From Treponema sp. (GTDB taxonomy: Bacteria; Spirochaetota; Spirochaetia; Treponematales; Breznakiellaceae), in the NCBI GenBank assembly GCA_031257195.1, contig JAIRPD010000001.1:1-38338 (forward strand): 38,338 nt of DNA, written 5' to 3'. The notes beneath the pieces were generated by a model that was not told the origin of the DNA, did not search any database, and saw only the letters and a program-made list of their open reading frames with translations. The translations under genes and the position numbers were made by a program. Below are positions 1-7,137 of this stretch, piece by piece; the stretch's first letter is position 1; every line of letters starts with the position of its first letter.

Positions 1-548
1 CGTTCCCCCCCGGGGGAACCCCGCTCCCGGGGCCGGCGACCTTATTCCCGGGGATACAAGCCTCATCCCCGGGGATAAAGCCTTTATTCCCGGGAATAAA
101 GATCTTATTCCACGGAATAAGAAGTTTATCCCCGGGAATGAAAGTCTTATTCCCGGGAATAAAGGTCTTATTCCATGGAATAAAAAGTTTATCCCCGGGA
201 ATGAAAAGTTTATTCCAGGGAATGAAAAGTTTATTCCAGGGAATAGAAGTCTTATTCCAGGGAATGAAGTTCTTATTCCTGGGAATGAAACATGTATTCC
301 CGGAAATGAGCGGATTATTCCCCGGAATAAAGCGTTTATCCCGGGGAATTAAACTCTTACCCCTGGGAATAGAGGCCGTATCCCTTGGCGTGAATGGTTT
401 GTCCCCGGGAATAAGGGTTTTTTTCCCGGGAAAAAAGGACCTGGTCCCCCCGGTAAGCGCCGCGCCGCTCCCCCCGCGGGACGCGCCCTCACGGCTCCCC
501 CCCCAAAACGGCGGAATTAACAGGGGAACGCGGGCCGGTATAGTTTAA
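1..548 (+). CDS. Possible heptapeptide-repeat protein, 5' end outside the window
   Basis: One plus frame stays open from base 1 to a TAA at 546-548. Inside the array it reads a 7-residue repeat of the form K-x-L-F-P-G-I/M, for about twenty copies, then a short Pro/Arg-rich tail. The first ATG in frame is at 138, already inside the array, so either the true start is upstream of the window or the frame is not translated. No ribosome-binding site is visible at 138. Because the unit is 21 bases (seven codons), an open frame is expected once one unit is open, so openness is weak evidence for coding. The palindromic core also gives a similar L-F-P-G-I reading on the other strand. I recognise no family. 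It could equally be a non-coding repeat. Confidence 0.3.
   Translation, partial: FPPGGTPLPGPATLFPGIQASSPGIKPLFPGIKILFHGIRSLSPGMKVLFPGIKVLFHGIKSLSPGMKSLFQGMKSLFQGIEVLFQGMKFLFLGMKHVFPEMSGLFPGIKRLSRGIKLLPLGIEAVSLGVNGLSPGIRVFFPGKKDLVPPVSAAPLPPRDAPSRLPPQNGGINRGTRAGIV
42..461. repeat. Tandem array of twenty 21-bp units with palindromic core
   Basis: Units start every 21 bases from 42 to 441 with no insertion or deletion. The core consensus is TTATTCCCGGGAATAA, itself a palindrome, followed by a variable five-base joint. The first and last units are the most diverged. Each unit could form a short hairpin, and any two units could pair with each other. The array lies downstream of the 3' end of gatA on the opposite strand. 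Its left edge is close to the window edge, so upstream context is missing. Confidence 0.95.
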
Positions 549-599
549 ACCATGCCGGAAGTAAGCTATTTTTTGGGTATTTCGATGGCGAGGTACGTT

Positions 600-2138
600 C
601 TAGCCCCAGAGCGCCCGGTATCCCGGCGGGTGGGGAAGGGGATAGACCCCCTCGCAGGCTTCCACCAGGTCGAGGAGGACCCCCTCGGAAAAGGCGCGCC
701 CCAGGAGCTGGACCCCCACGGGAAGGCCGCCCTCCACCGACGCGGGAAAGGAAACCGCGGGAAGGCCGGCGAGGTTGGCGCAGCAGGTATACAGGTCCGC
801 CGCCTTTTGCGCGAAGGGGGAAAGGGCCCGGGGGCCCCGGTCAAAGGCCCGGGTGGGGTACACCGGGAGGAGGATCGCGTCCATCCGCGGCGGCCCCCCC
901 GCCGCCCTCCCCGCCTCATCGTACCCGCCCCCCAGCAGGGCCTCAAAATCCGCCCGAATCCCGGCCCGAATCCGCTGGGCCCGGAGGTAGTAGCGGTCCT
1001 GAAAGCCGGAGCGAAGCACAAAGGTCCCCAGGAGGATCCGGAGCTTTACCTCCTCCCCAAAACCGGCGGCCCGGGTTTTGTCGACCAGGTCGTCGGGGTT
1101 TTCCGCGTACGCCGGGCGCTGGCCGTAGCGGATTCCGTCGTACCGGGCCAGGTTGGCGCTGGCCTCGGCGGCGGCGATGGTGTAGTAGGCGGGGACCCCG
1201 TACTTGAGGCTGGGGATTTCCACCTCCTCCAGCGCGTACCCCAGGGCCCTCAGCCGCTCCCGGGCCGCCTCAAAGCCCCGCCGTACCTCCGGTTCCAGCG
1301 CCGCGGCCTCCGCGGCGATCCGGGCGGCCTCCGCCTCCCCCGCTTCCCCCCCGCCGCCGGCGTCCGCCAGCGCCCGGGCCACCGCCTCCGGGGAAAGCAC
1401 GCCGATCACCCCCGTCCGGCCTCCGCCCGGGCCGGGGGAGCCCTCCCCGTACAGCGGCGGGGCGTCCCGGGGAATGTCCCGGGAGGTGTCGTCCAGGGGA
1501 TCCCGCCCCCGGATGGCGGCGAATACCGCCCGGGTCCGGGCCGCCGTGTCCGCCAAAACGCCGATGCCCTCCAGGCTTGAGGCGTAGGCCGTTAGGCCGT
1601 ACCGGGAAACCGCCCCGTAAGTGGGCTTGAGCCCCACCACCCCGCAGAAGGCCGCGGGCTGCCGGATGGAACCGCCGGTGTCGCTGCCCAGGGCGAAGGG
1701 AACTATCCCGGCGGCCACCGCCGCGGCGGACCCCCCGGAGGACCCCCCGGGTACCCGGCTTGGATCCCAGGGGTTATTGGTCCGCTTGATCCCCGAATTG
1801 TCCGTGGAGGAACCCATGCCGAACTCATCCAGGTTGGTCTTGCCTATCACCTGGGCGCCCAGGGCCTGAAGCCTCAGCGCCGCGGTGGCCGTATAGGGGG
1901 ACCGGAAGGCGGCCAGGAGTTTTGAGCCGCAGGTTAGGAGGAAGTCCTTGACGGCGATGTTGTCCTTGACGGCGAAGGGAAGGTTGGCGATCAGCGCCGC
2001 GGCGTCCGGGGGCAGGTCCAGGATGGCGCCGGGTACCCTGCCCGGCGGATCGCCCGGGCGCCACTCGATAAAGGCCCCGATCTTTTTTTCCCAGTCATCG
2101 CAGTACGCGGTAAAGCCTTCGGGCTGTTGGTAGGGCAT
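600..2138 (-). CDS. gatA: Glutamyl-tRNA(Gln) amidotransferase subunit A
   Basis: This is the amidase subunit of the GatCAB complex. GatCAB converts Glu-tRNA(Gln), and often Asp-tRNA(Asn), to the amide form using ammonia from glutamine. The 512-residue protein has the amidase-signature Ser-cisSer-Lys set: Lys58 in AVKDN, a Ser in GGSSGGSAAA (about 133), and the nucleophile Ser157 in GSDTGGSIRQ. Length is slightly above the usual ~485. The excess is a Gly/Ala/Glu-rich stretch around residues 235-270. The ATG at 2138 follows an AAGGAAG ribosome-binding site. It lies 30 bases behind gatC on the same strand, so the two are probably cotranscribed. gatB is not in the window. Confidence 0.96.
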   Translation of the reverse strand: MPYQQPEGFTAYCDDWEKKIGAFIEWRPGDPPGRVPGAILDLPPDAAALIANLPFAVKDNIAVKDFLLTCGSKLLAAFRSPYTATAALRLQALGAQVIGKTNLDEFGMGSSTDNSGIKRTNNPWDPSRVPGGSSGGSAAAVAAGIVPFALGSDTGGSIRQPAAFCGVVGLKPTYGAVSRYGLTAYASSLEGIGVLADTAARTRAVFAAIRGRDPLDDTSRDIPRDAPPLYGEGSPGPGGGRTGVIGVLSPEAVARALADAGGGGEAGEAEAARIAAEAAALEPEVRRGFEAARERLRALGYALEEVEIPSLKYGVPAYYTIAAAEASANLARYDGIRYGQRPAYAENPDDLVDKTRAAGFGEEVKLRILLGTFVLRSGFQDRYYLRAQRIRAGIRADFEALLGGGYDEAGRAAGGPPRMDAILLPVYPTRAFDRGPRALSPFAQKAADLYTCCANLAGLPAVSFPASVEGGLPVGVQLLGRAFSEGVLLDLVEACEGVYPLPHPPGYRALWG

Positions 2139-2168
2139 CTTTCTTCCTTAAAAAAATATACCGGCCTC

Positions 2169-2573
2169 TTACAGGACGTTGGGGATGACGATAAAACGGC
2201 CGTCCCGTTCCCCCGCGCCGCGGAGGATCCGCTCGTTCAGCTCCGGGTCCTGGACGGGGCCGCCGTCATCCTCCGCCGGGACGGCGTCCGGGTGGAAGTG
2301 ATCCGCCCCCACCAGCCGGGCCCCCGCGGCCGCGCCGTCCTCCCCGGAACCGGGGGGCCGCCCTCCCCCGGCCGGGGCTGAACCGTCTGGAGCGCCCCCC
2401 GCCGGTCCGGGGCCGCCGGAGGAAGCGCCCTCCCCTTCCCCGGGTTTGTAGCGGCGCATCGCGGCGAAAAAGCCGAGCATCCGCTCAAACGCGGGGAGGG
2501 CGGCGGAAAGTTCGTCCCGGCCTATGTTGAGGCGGGCGAGCTGGGCGGTCTCCTCAAGTTCCCGAAAGTCCAT
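2169..2573 (-). CDS. gatC: Glutamyl-tRNA(Gln) amidotransferase subunit C with low-complexity insert
   Basis: GatC is the small clamp subunit that wraps around GatA and GatB. The N-terminal helix reads FRELEETAQLARLNIG, a typical GatC start, and the C-terminus ADHFHPDAVP...FIVIPNVL matches the usual GatC end. The protein is about 134 residues against the usual ~95-100. The extra length is a Gly/Pro/Ala-rich insert at roughly residues 43-85, between helix 2 and the C-terminal strand. I chose the ATG at 2573 because it begins directly at the conserved helix. An in-frame ATG at 2588 is an alternative, and neither has a clear ribosome-binding site. It sits between the XRE regulator gene and gatA. 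Confidence 0.88.
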   Translation of the reverse strand: MDFRELEETAQLARLNIGRDELSAALPAFERMLGFFAAMRRYKPGEGEGASSGGPGPAGGAPDGSAPAGGGRPPGSGEDGAAAGARLVGADHFHPDAVPAEDDGGPVQDPELNERILRGAGERDGRFIVIPNVL

Positions 2574-2624
2574 GGGGCATCTTCGCATAAAACGGACGGC
2601 TGATCAAGGCTGGCGGGGAGGGCC

Positions 2625-3035
2625 CTAGCGGAAGAGCCGCAGAAACACCTTCTGGAGCGGGGAGAATTCCACCGGGCCGGCGGGGGCGGGGCGGTGAAGC
2701 AGGGCGATCAGTTCCCGCACGGCGCTTTCCACCAGCCGGCGCTCTTCCCGGCCCAGGGGCTCCACCTGTTCCGCGATGACCTGGGTCTCCAGGCTTAGGG
2801 CCGGGCGCCGGAGCGCCGGAGCGGCTTCCGCCGCCGTTTCGCCCAGTACCAGGTACTCCACCGACACCCCCAGCGCCTGGGCGATAACCACGGCCTTGTC
2901 CGCGGGGGGCATGCTGCCGTTGGAAAGCAAATACTTATCGAGCGTTTGTTTTGGTATACCGGTGAGGCCGGCCAGTTCCTTTACCAGCATGCCCCGATAC
3001 TCCAATTCGCCCTTTAAGTACTCGTTAAAAGCCAT
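2625..3035 (-). CDS. XRE-family helix-turn-helix transcriptional regulator
   Basis: A 136-residue DNA-binding protein. Residues 2-60 (from EYLKGELEYRGM to DKYLLSNGSMPPADKAVVIAQALGVSVEYLVLGE) form a Cro/CI-type helix-turn-helix with the usual recognition-helix layout. The C-terminal half is Ala/Glu/Arg-rich with a predicted helix (EERRLVESAVRELIALL) of unknown role. I chose the ATG at 3035 because it starts at the HTH. An ATG at 3083 would add 16 residues, and neither has a ribosome-binding site. It is first in a probable minus-strand operon with gatC and gatA, ending about 50 bases before gatC. Dyads around its promoter suggest autoregulation. Confidence 0.85.
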   Translation of the reverse strand: MAFNEYLKGELEYRGMLVKELAGLTGIPKQTLDKYLLSNGSMPPADKAVVIAQALGVSVEYLVLGETAAEAAPALRRPALSLETQVIAEQVEPLGREERRLVESAVRELIALLHRPAPAGPVEFSPLQKVFLRLFR

Positions 3036-3044
3036 AAAAACATA

Positions 3045-3137
3045 ATATCCAGAACCGGATACCGCGGAATTGACAGTATCCATTTATAGATATAATAATA
3101 AGCTATCCATATCTGGATATTCAGCTGAATCGCTGAA
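3045..3137 (-). promoter_or_regulatory. Promoter region of the XRE gene with three dyads
   Basis: Three inverted repeats are visible. TATCC-N6-GGATA lies near 3047-3062. TATCCA-N4-TGGATA is at 3104-3119. TTCAGC-N6-GCTGAA is at 3120-3137. On the minus strand a TATTAT -10-like box lies just downstream of the middle dyad, so that dyad would sit in the promoter spacer. This is the expected layout for an autoregulated XRE repressor. The last dyad also lies upstream of the divergent glycosylation operon at 3198. Binding is inferred, not shown. Confidence 0.5.
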
Positions 3138-3197
3138 CGCGCCTCTGTGGGGCAAACCCGGGGGTATGAAACCAGACTTTCGAATCATGGAGGCGGA

Positions 3198-3920
3198 ATG
3201 TCCCTGTTAACGATTATTCCAACCTATAACGAGGCCGAAAACATTGAAGCCCTGGTAAAGGCCGTTTTCGCCCGGATTCCGCCGGAGGGCGGCGTTTTGG
3301 TGGTGGACGATAATTCCCCGGACGGGACCGCCGCCCTGGCGGAAAAGGCCGCCGGGGATTATCCCGGCAGGCTGCGCGTCCTTAACCGGCGGGAAAAACA
3401 GGGCCTGGCGGCGGCTTACCTGGCCGGTTTTTCCTGGGGACTTGACCGGGGCTACGATATGTTCCTTGAGATGGACGCGGATTTTTCCCACGATCCCCGG
3501 TACATACCGCTTATGCTGGAAGAGATCCAAAACCGCGAGGCGGTGTTTGGATCCCGGAATATCGCCGGCGGGTGCGTTGAGGGCTGGCCCTTTTTACGGA
3601 ACCTGGTCTCCAGGGGCGGTTCCCTGTATTCCCGGCTGGTCCTGGGCTGCCCCATCCGGGACCTGACCGGCGGCTTCAATATGTGGCGCGAAAGCGCCCT
3701 GAAAAAGATAGACCTGGCGTCAATTATCGCGAAGGGATACTCCTTCCAGATCGAGATGAAGTACAAGGCGTTTTTGTCGGGCTGTTCCTTTGTGGAAATT
3801 CCGATTATCTTCGCCGAGCGCGAACGGGGCCGCTCAAAAATGTCAAAACGGATATTTTTCGAGGCCCTGGTTAACGTGTGGAAGATCCGGGCAAGACCTC
3901 GCGCCGGGAGGCCCCAATGA
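3198..3920 (+). CDS. Polyprenol-phosphate mannose synthase (DPM1-like GT2)
   Basis: A 240-residue family 2 glycosyltransferase. It should transfer a sugar, probably mannose from GDP-mannose, to polyprenyl phosphate on the inner face of the membrane. It begins MSLLTIIPTYNEAENI, contains the VVDDNSPDGT and EMDADFSHDP (DxD-type metal site) motifs of DPM1-like enzymes, and has no transmembrane domain. The ATG at 3198 follows GGAGGCGG, which fixes the start. A frame upstream from 3147 lacks such a site. Its TGA overlaps the next gene's ATG by four bases, indicating translational coupling. The partner GT-C enzyme two genes on is the expected user of the lipid-linked sugar. The exact sugar is an inference. 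Confidence 0.9.
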   Translation: MSLLTIIPTYNEAENIEALVKAVFARIPPEGGVLVVDDNSPDGTAALAEKAAGDYPGRLRVLNRREKQGLAAAYLAGFSWGLDRGYDMFLEMDADFSHDPRYIPLMLEEIQNREAVFGSRNIAGGCVEGWPFLRNLVSRGGSLYSRLVLGCPIRDLTGGFNMWRESALKKIDLASIIAKGYSFQIEMKYKAFLSGCSFVEIPIIFAERERGRSKMSKRIFFEALVNVWKIRARPRAGRPQ

Positions 3921-4690
3921 AGGAATGGCGTAAAACGCTTCTAACCGTTATCTGCGTCCTGGGAATGGGGGCGTCCTTCGCGGCCCGTTTATGGGAAGAC
4001 CCCGATATGGTGGGCGAGATAAAAGCGCCGGTCCACGTAAACATCGAAATCGACCGGGACCGCGCGAAGAACGTATACATCCTCGCGCGGGTAATTGGCG
4101 GCAAGGCGAGGTTCGTCCCGTCGCCCACAACAGGCTTTGACGGATCAGCGCCCACCGTGGTTCTGTATTCGGCGATCTTCTCGGACAGGGACATCCCCAT
4201 TATTTGGGACCTTTTTCTCCTTGTCCCGGAGGAAGAGGGCCCGGCTACCCTGGCGGCGATTGAGGGCATTAGTGTTTTTATCGGCAACAAATTGTTTTAC
4301 TTTTCCCGGAACGACATAGCCGCTTTCCAGGGGCAAAACGAAAACGCCCATACCCTGTACCGGCTTCCGGGGCTTAGTTACGAAAAATCATTCGCGGGTC
4401 CATGGATTAACTGGTACGGCGACCTTAACATGATTGTGAAAGCCGCGCTCGCCTTTTTCGCCCAGCCCCTCAAATTCGCCGCCGCCTGGGCTTTCCTGCT
4501 GGCCCTGCTGATCTCGCGATGGGAACGCGCCGCGGGCCTCGCCGGATTATTGGGGGGGGGGGGGGGCGCTATAAACGGGCCGGCGAAATCGCGGCGCTGG
4601 CGCTCATCATGGCCGCCGGGTTTCTTCTTCGTTTTAACGGTTATACGCGGTACTCCGCCTGGTATGACGAGATGTATTCGGCCTGCGTAG
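3917..4690 (+). CDS. Membrane protein of unknown function, frame passes through G15
   Basis: I do not recognise this family. The N-terminus (MKEWRKTLLTVICVLGMGASFAARLW) is a signal anchor. A soluble domain of about 170 residues follows, then a transmembrane helix (residues ~183-205) ending in basic residues. After GLAGLL the frame runs through 15 G and continues for ~40 Arg/Pro-rich residues (AINGPAKSRRW...) that overlap the next gene in another frame and look non-native. With one G fewer the frame would stop at TAA 4572-4574, right after the tract. With one G more it would be fused to the downstream glycosyltransferase. The start overlaps the DPM1-like gene by four bases. It is probably an accessory subunit of the glycosyltransferase system, by context only. 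Confidence 0.75.
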   Translation: MKEWRKTLLTVICVLGMGASFAARLWEDPDMVGEIKAPVHVNIEIDRDRAKNVYILARVIGGKARFVPSPTTGFDGSAPTVVLYSAIFSDRDIPIIWDLFLLVPEEEGPATLAAIEGISVFIGNKLFYFSRNDIAAFQGQNENAHTLYRLPGLSYEKSFAGPWINWYGDLNMIVKAALAFFAQPLKFAAAWAFLLALLISRWERAAGLAGLLGGGGGAINGPAKSRRWRSSWPPGFFFVLTVIRGTPPGMTRCIRPA

Positions 4691-5931
4691 CCTCAAACCC
4701 CAACCGGCCTTTCCTGAGCGCGTTCGGGGACCCGGGGAACCCGCCCCTTTATTTTATTTTGCTCCGTCTGTGGTTCATCGTTTTTGGCTGGTCCGGGGAA
4801 AGCGGCCGTATGCTGTCGGTGGTACTGGGAACGGCCTCGCTACTGTCCTTTTATGTTCTAGCGAAACATTTCGCGGGCGCAAAAGCCGCCCTGCTGGCCG
4901 CCTTTCTTATGGCGGCAAATACCCGCTTAATCGACCAGTCACAGCAAACGCGGGGGTATATCCTTCAGGTACTCCTGGTTCCCATCGTTATGTACCGGTT
5001 CTCGCTTTTTCTTGAAAACCAAAAACCGGCGAACTTGATTTTGTATATACTTTCCGCCGCGCTGCTGGTAAACACCCATTATTACGGCGTCCTTTTCGCG
5101 CTGGCGGTGTTTTGTTTTTTCGTATACAGCGAAGTGTCGCGTAAATGTTTCACCTGGAAAAGGACGGCGCCGTTCCTGCTGGGAAACGCCGTAATCGCGC
5201 TCTCCCTGCTTCCCTTTTTCCTCCTCACCGCGCTGCGGGAAGCCTTGCTTAACGGGGGATTCAACACCTGGATCCCAAAACCCGGGCTCGCGTGGAAAGC
5301 CGCCCTCCCGCTCTTCGCGATCCTCTTCGCCCTCTATGTAAGCGCCGGGAAAACATGGCTAAAAACAAAAATGCCCGATCCCCGTTTCCGCCTGCTGGAC
5401 TTCGCGGTTTTTACCGCGGCGGTGGTTTTTATTTTGGCGCTCGCCATCTCGCTTTTCAGGCCCGTGTTTGTCATGCGGTATTTTCCCTTGCTGATTCCCC
5501 TCGCGTACGCGGCCGGGGCCGCGCTCCTGGGAAGCCTCCCCAGGGCGGACTCAAGGACCGGTAAAGCCCTGTACCTGGCCGGGGTCTACGCCGCCCTCCT
5601 CCTGGGGATGGAAACGCGTCCGGGGGGAACGGGAGGGCGGTGGGATGTTTTTCACGAGGCCCAGGCGTATGTTTCCATTGACAGCGATTCACACCCGGAA
5701 TATAAAAGCGCGGAGATGTCGCCGCTGTGGGATCCGAAATTGTACGGCCTCACCGCCCTTCCCCCGTTTGCCCCCGGCGGTCATTACGGCGCGGTGTATT
5801 TCAACCCGGTACACGAACATGTCTCGGATGACGACAGGTATTTCCTTATGGTAAAGGCCGGTATCGATCCGGGCAAAATACTGCGGATCCGGATCAACGA
5901 GAAAAGAAGCGTTTTCAAAGCGTACCTGTAA
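4519..5931 (+). CDS. GT-C family (GT39/ArnT-like) integral membrane glycosyltransferase
   Basis: A 470-residue polytopic protein with about ten hydrophobic helices. It carries the first-loop acidic motif of lipid-linked-sugar transferases (RYSAWYDEMYSA), then helices through ~330 and a soluble C-terminal region (YVSIDSDSHPEYKSAEMSPLWDPK...). It should move a sugar from polyprenyl phosphate to a protein or glycan on the outer face. In the sequenced state the ATG at 4519 is in frame through the G15 run (MGTRRGPRRIIGGGGGRYKRAG) and gives a plausible basic cytoplasmic N-terminus, but has no ribosome-binding site. ATG 4609 would cut into the first helix. With G14 the 4519 start is out of frame, and with G16 the protein would instead be fused to the upstream gene. 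Likely cotranscribed with the DPM1-like gene. Confidence 0.85.
   Translation: MGTRRGPRRIIGGGGGRYKRAGEIAALALIMAAGFLLRFNGYTRYSAWYDEMYSACVASNPNRPFLSAFGDPGNPPLYFILLRLWFIVFGWSGESGRMLSVVLGTASLLSFYVLAKHFAGAKAALLAAFLMAANTRLIDQSQQTRGYILQVLLVPIVMYRFSLFLENQKPANLILYILSAALLVNTHYYGVLFALAVFCFFVYSEVSRKCFTWKRTAPFLLGNAVIALSLLPFFLLTALREALLNGGFNTWIPKPGLAWKAALPLFAILFALYVSAGKTWLKTKMPDPRFRLLDFAVFTAAVVFILALAISLFRPVFVMRYFPLLIPLAYAAGAALLGSLPRADSRTGKALYLAGVYAALLLGMETRPGGTGGRWDVFHEAQAYVSIDSDSHPEYKSAEMSPLWDPKLYGLTALPPFAPGGHYGAVYFNPVHEHVSDDDRYFLMVKAGIDPGKILRIRINEKRSVFKAYL
4552..4566 (+). repeat. Homopolymer tract of 15 G
   Basis: Fifteen consecutive G lie in the overlap of the unknown membrane protein gene and the GT-C gene. 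Runs this long are rare by chance and are typical slippage sites of phase-variable genes. Sequencing or assembly error at this position is the main alternative. Confidence 0.97.
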
Positions 5932-5939
5932 CCCCGCCC

Positions 5940-6368
5940 CTATCCCAAAATCCGCCCCAGCGCCATGTAAAGCGCCGTCCCGCCGAACACGCTGATCAGG
6001 GCGTCGCGCTTCCAGAGGTGAACGGCGGCGGTAAAAAGAGACCCGGCGGCCAGGGGGATAAGGCCGGCGAGGAACGGGGCAAGGTTTCCGGCAAAACCCC
6101 GTCCGCCGGCCTCAAGGGACAGTGAGCCCGCCAGATCCCTGACCGGCGAGGCGAGGACATTAAAGGCTAAAACGGTCATCGCCACCGGCGGCGCCAGGGC
6201 CTCCACAAAATCCAGAAAAGACCGGATCCCGGGATGACCGGCCCCGCCGCCGGTCTCGTCCCTAAAGATTATGAAGGGCAAGACCCGGCAAAAGAAGATC
6301 ACCAGCCCCAAAACAAGGGTGTAGAGCAGGGCGGTTCCCGCGGAAACAGGGGTCCCGGCGCTCAGCAT
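5940..6368 (-). CDS. azlD: AzlD-type branched-chain amino acid exporter small subunit
   Basis: A 142-residue protein with four hydrophobic segments and the AzlD signatures FFCRVLPFIIF and ALAPPVAMTVLAFNVL. AzlD pairs with AzlC in the LIV-E family of branched-chain amino acid or analogue exporters. It overlaps azlC by seven bases on the same strand, as is usual for this pair. It is convergent with the GT-C gene, with only eight bases between stops and no visible terminator hairpin. Confidence 0.93.
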   Translation of the reverse strand: MLSAGTPVSAGTALLYTLVLGLVIFFCRVLPFIIFRDETGGGAGHPGIRSFLDFVEALAPPVAMTVLAFNVLASPVRDLAGSLSLEAGGRGFAGNLAPFLAGLIPLAAGSLFTAAVHLWKRDALISVFGGTALYMALGRILG

Positions 6369-7117
6369 GGGGCGCCCCCGCCGGGGCCGGCGCGCGTCCC
6401 GGCGGTCCGGCGGGCCTCAAAAAGCTGGACCAGTCCCAGGCTCAAGACCATGGCGCTTAAAAGGGAAAGCCGGGGGGAAAGTTCCCCGGGTAAAAGAAAC
6501 ACCGCGGCGGCGGAGACCAGGGCGGAAATGACGAAGGGCGCGGGCCGCCTTACCCGGAGGATCTGCTCGATCATCAGCACGATAAAAAGGGCCGTTAGGG
6601 CAAAGCCCACCCCCTCAAAGTTCCAGGGGATCAGCGTTCCCGCGAGGGAACCGATGAGGATTCCCCCGTTCCAGTACAGTTGATCGAGGAGGGAAACAAG
6701 GAACATAAGGCGGCCCCGCTCCTTGAGCCTCGCCGGGTCCGTTTCCTCCGGCAGGGAGGAAAGCAGGGCGAAGGTTTCATCGCTCAGGGCAAAGATAAGG
6801 TAGGGCCGGAAGGCCCCGGCGTCCCGGAAACGGCGGAGCATGGAAACGCCATAAGCCATGTGCCGGGCGTTGACCACAAACTCGATCAGCGCCGCCTCCA
6901 GCAGGGGAGCGCCGGCGGCGAAGAGCCCCACGGCGATAAACTGCCCCGCCCCGGCGTACATGATGACCCCCGTAGCCAGGGCCACATACCAGGGGTAGCC
7001 CCGCTCCAGGGCAAAGATGCCGAAGGCCGCGCCCAGGGTGATGTAGCCCAGGAACACCTGAAAACTGTACTTAAGCGCGGCGGGCAAAAGACGGCGGCTT
7101 GCCTCAAAGGGGTCCAT
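6362..7117 (-). CDS. azlC: AzlC-type branched-chain amino acid exporter large subunit
   Basis: A 251-residue membrane protein with the AzlC core: YITLGAAFGIFALERG, ATGVIMYAGAGQFIAVGL and FVVNARHMAYGVSM, then FALSDETFAL. It is the larger subunit of the AzlCD exporter. The ATG at 7117 precedes a canonical N-terminus (MDPFEASRRLLPAALK). Its start lies only 20 bases from the divergent AMMECR1-domain gene. The plus-strand promoter for that gene overlaps the azlC start region, so the two may interfere. Confidence 0.94.
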   Translation of the reverse strand: MDPFEASRRLLPAALKYSFQVFLGYITLGAAFGIFALERGYPWYVALATGVIMYAGAGQFIAVGLFAAGAPLLEAALIEFVVNARHMAYGVSMLRRFRDAGAFRPYLIFALSDETFALLSSLPEETDPARLKERGRLMFLVSLLDQLYWNGGILIGSLAGTLIPWNFEGVGFALTALFIVLMIEQILRVRRPAPFVISALVSAAAVFLLPGELSPRLSLLSAMVLSLGLVQLFEARRTAGTRAGPGGGAPC

Positions 7118-7128
7118 GACCGTATAAT
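7099..7128 (+). promoter_or_regulatory. Promoter for the AMMECR1-domain gene
   Basis: TTGCCT at 7099-7104, an 18-base spacer, and a perfect TATAAT at 7123-7128. Expected transcription start is about 7135, only three bases before the ATG at 7138, so the message would be nearly leaderless. The promoter overlaps the start of azlC on the other strand. Confidence 0.6.
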
Positions 7129-7137
7129 AAACCCACT

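Noticed and set aside
566-1587. Long open frames on both strands over gatA
   Set aside because: They are Arg/Pro/Gly-rich shadow frames caused by high GC. The GatA frame carries all catalytic motifs.
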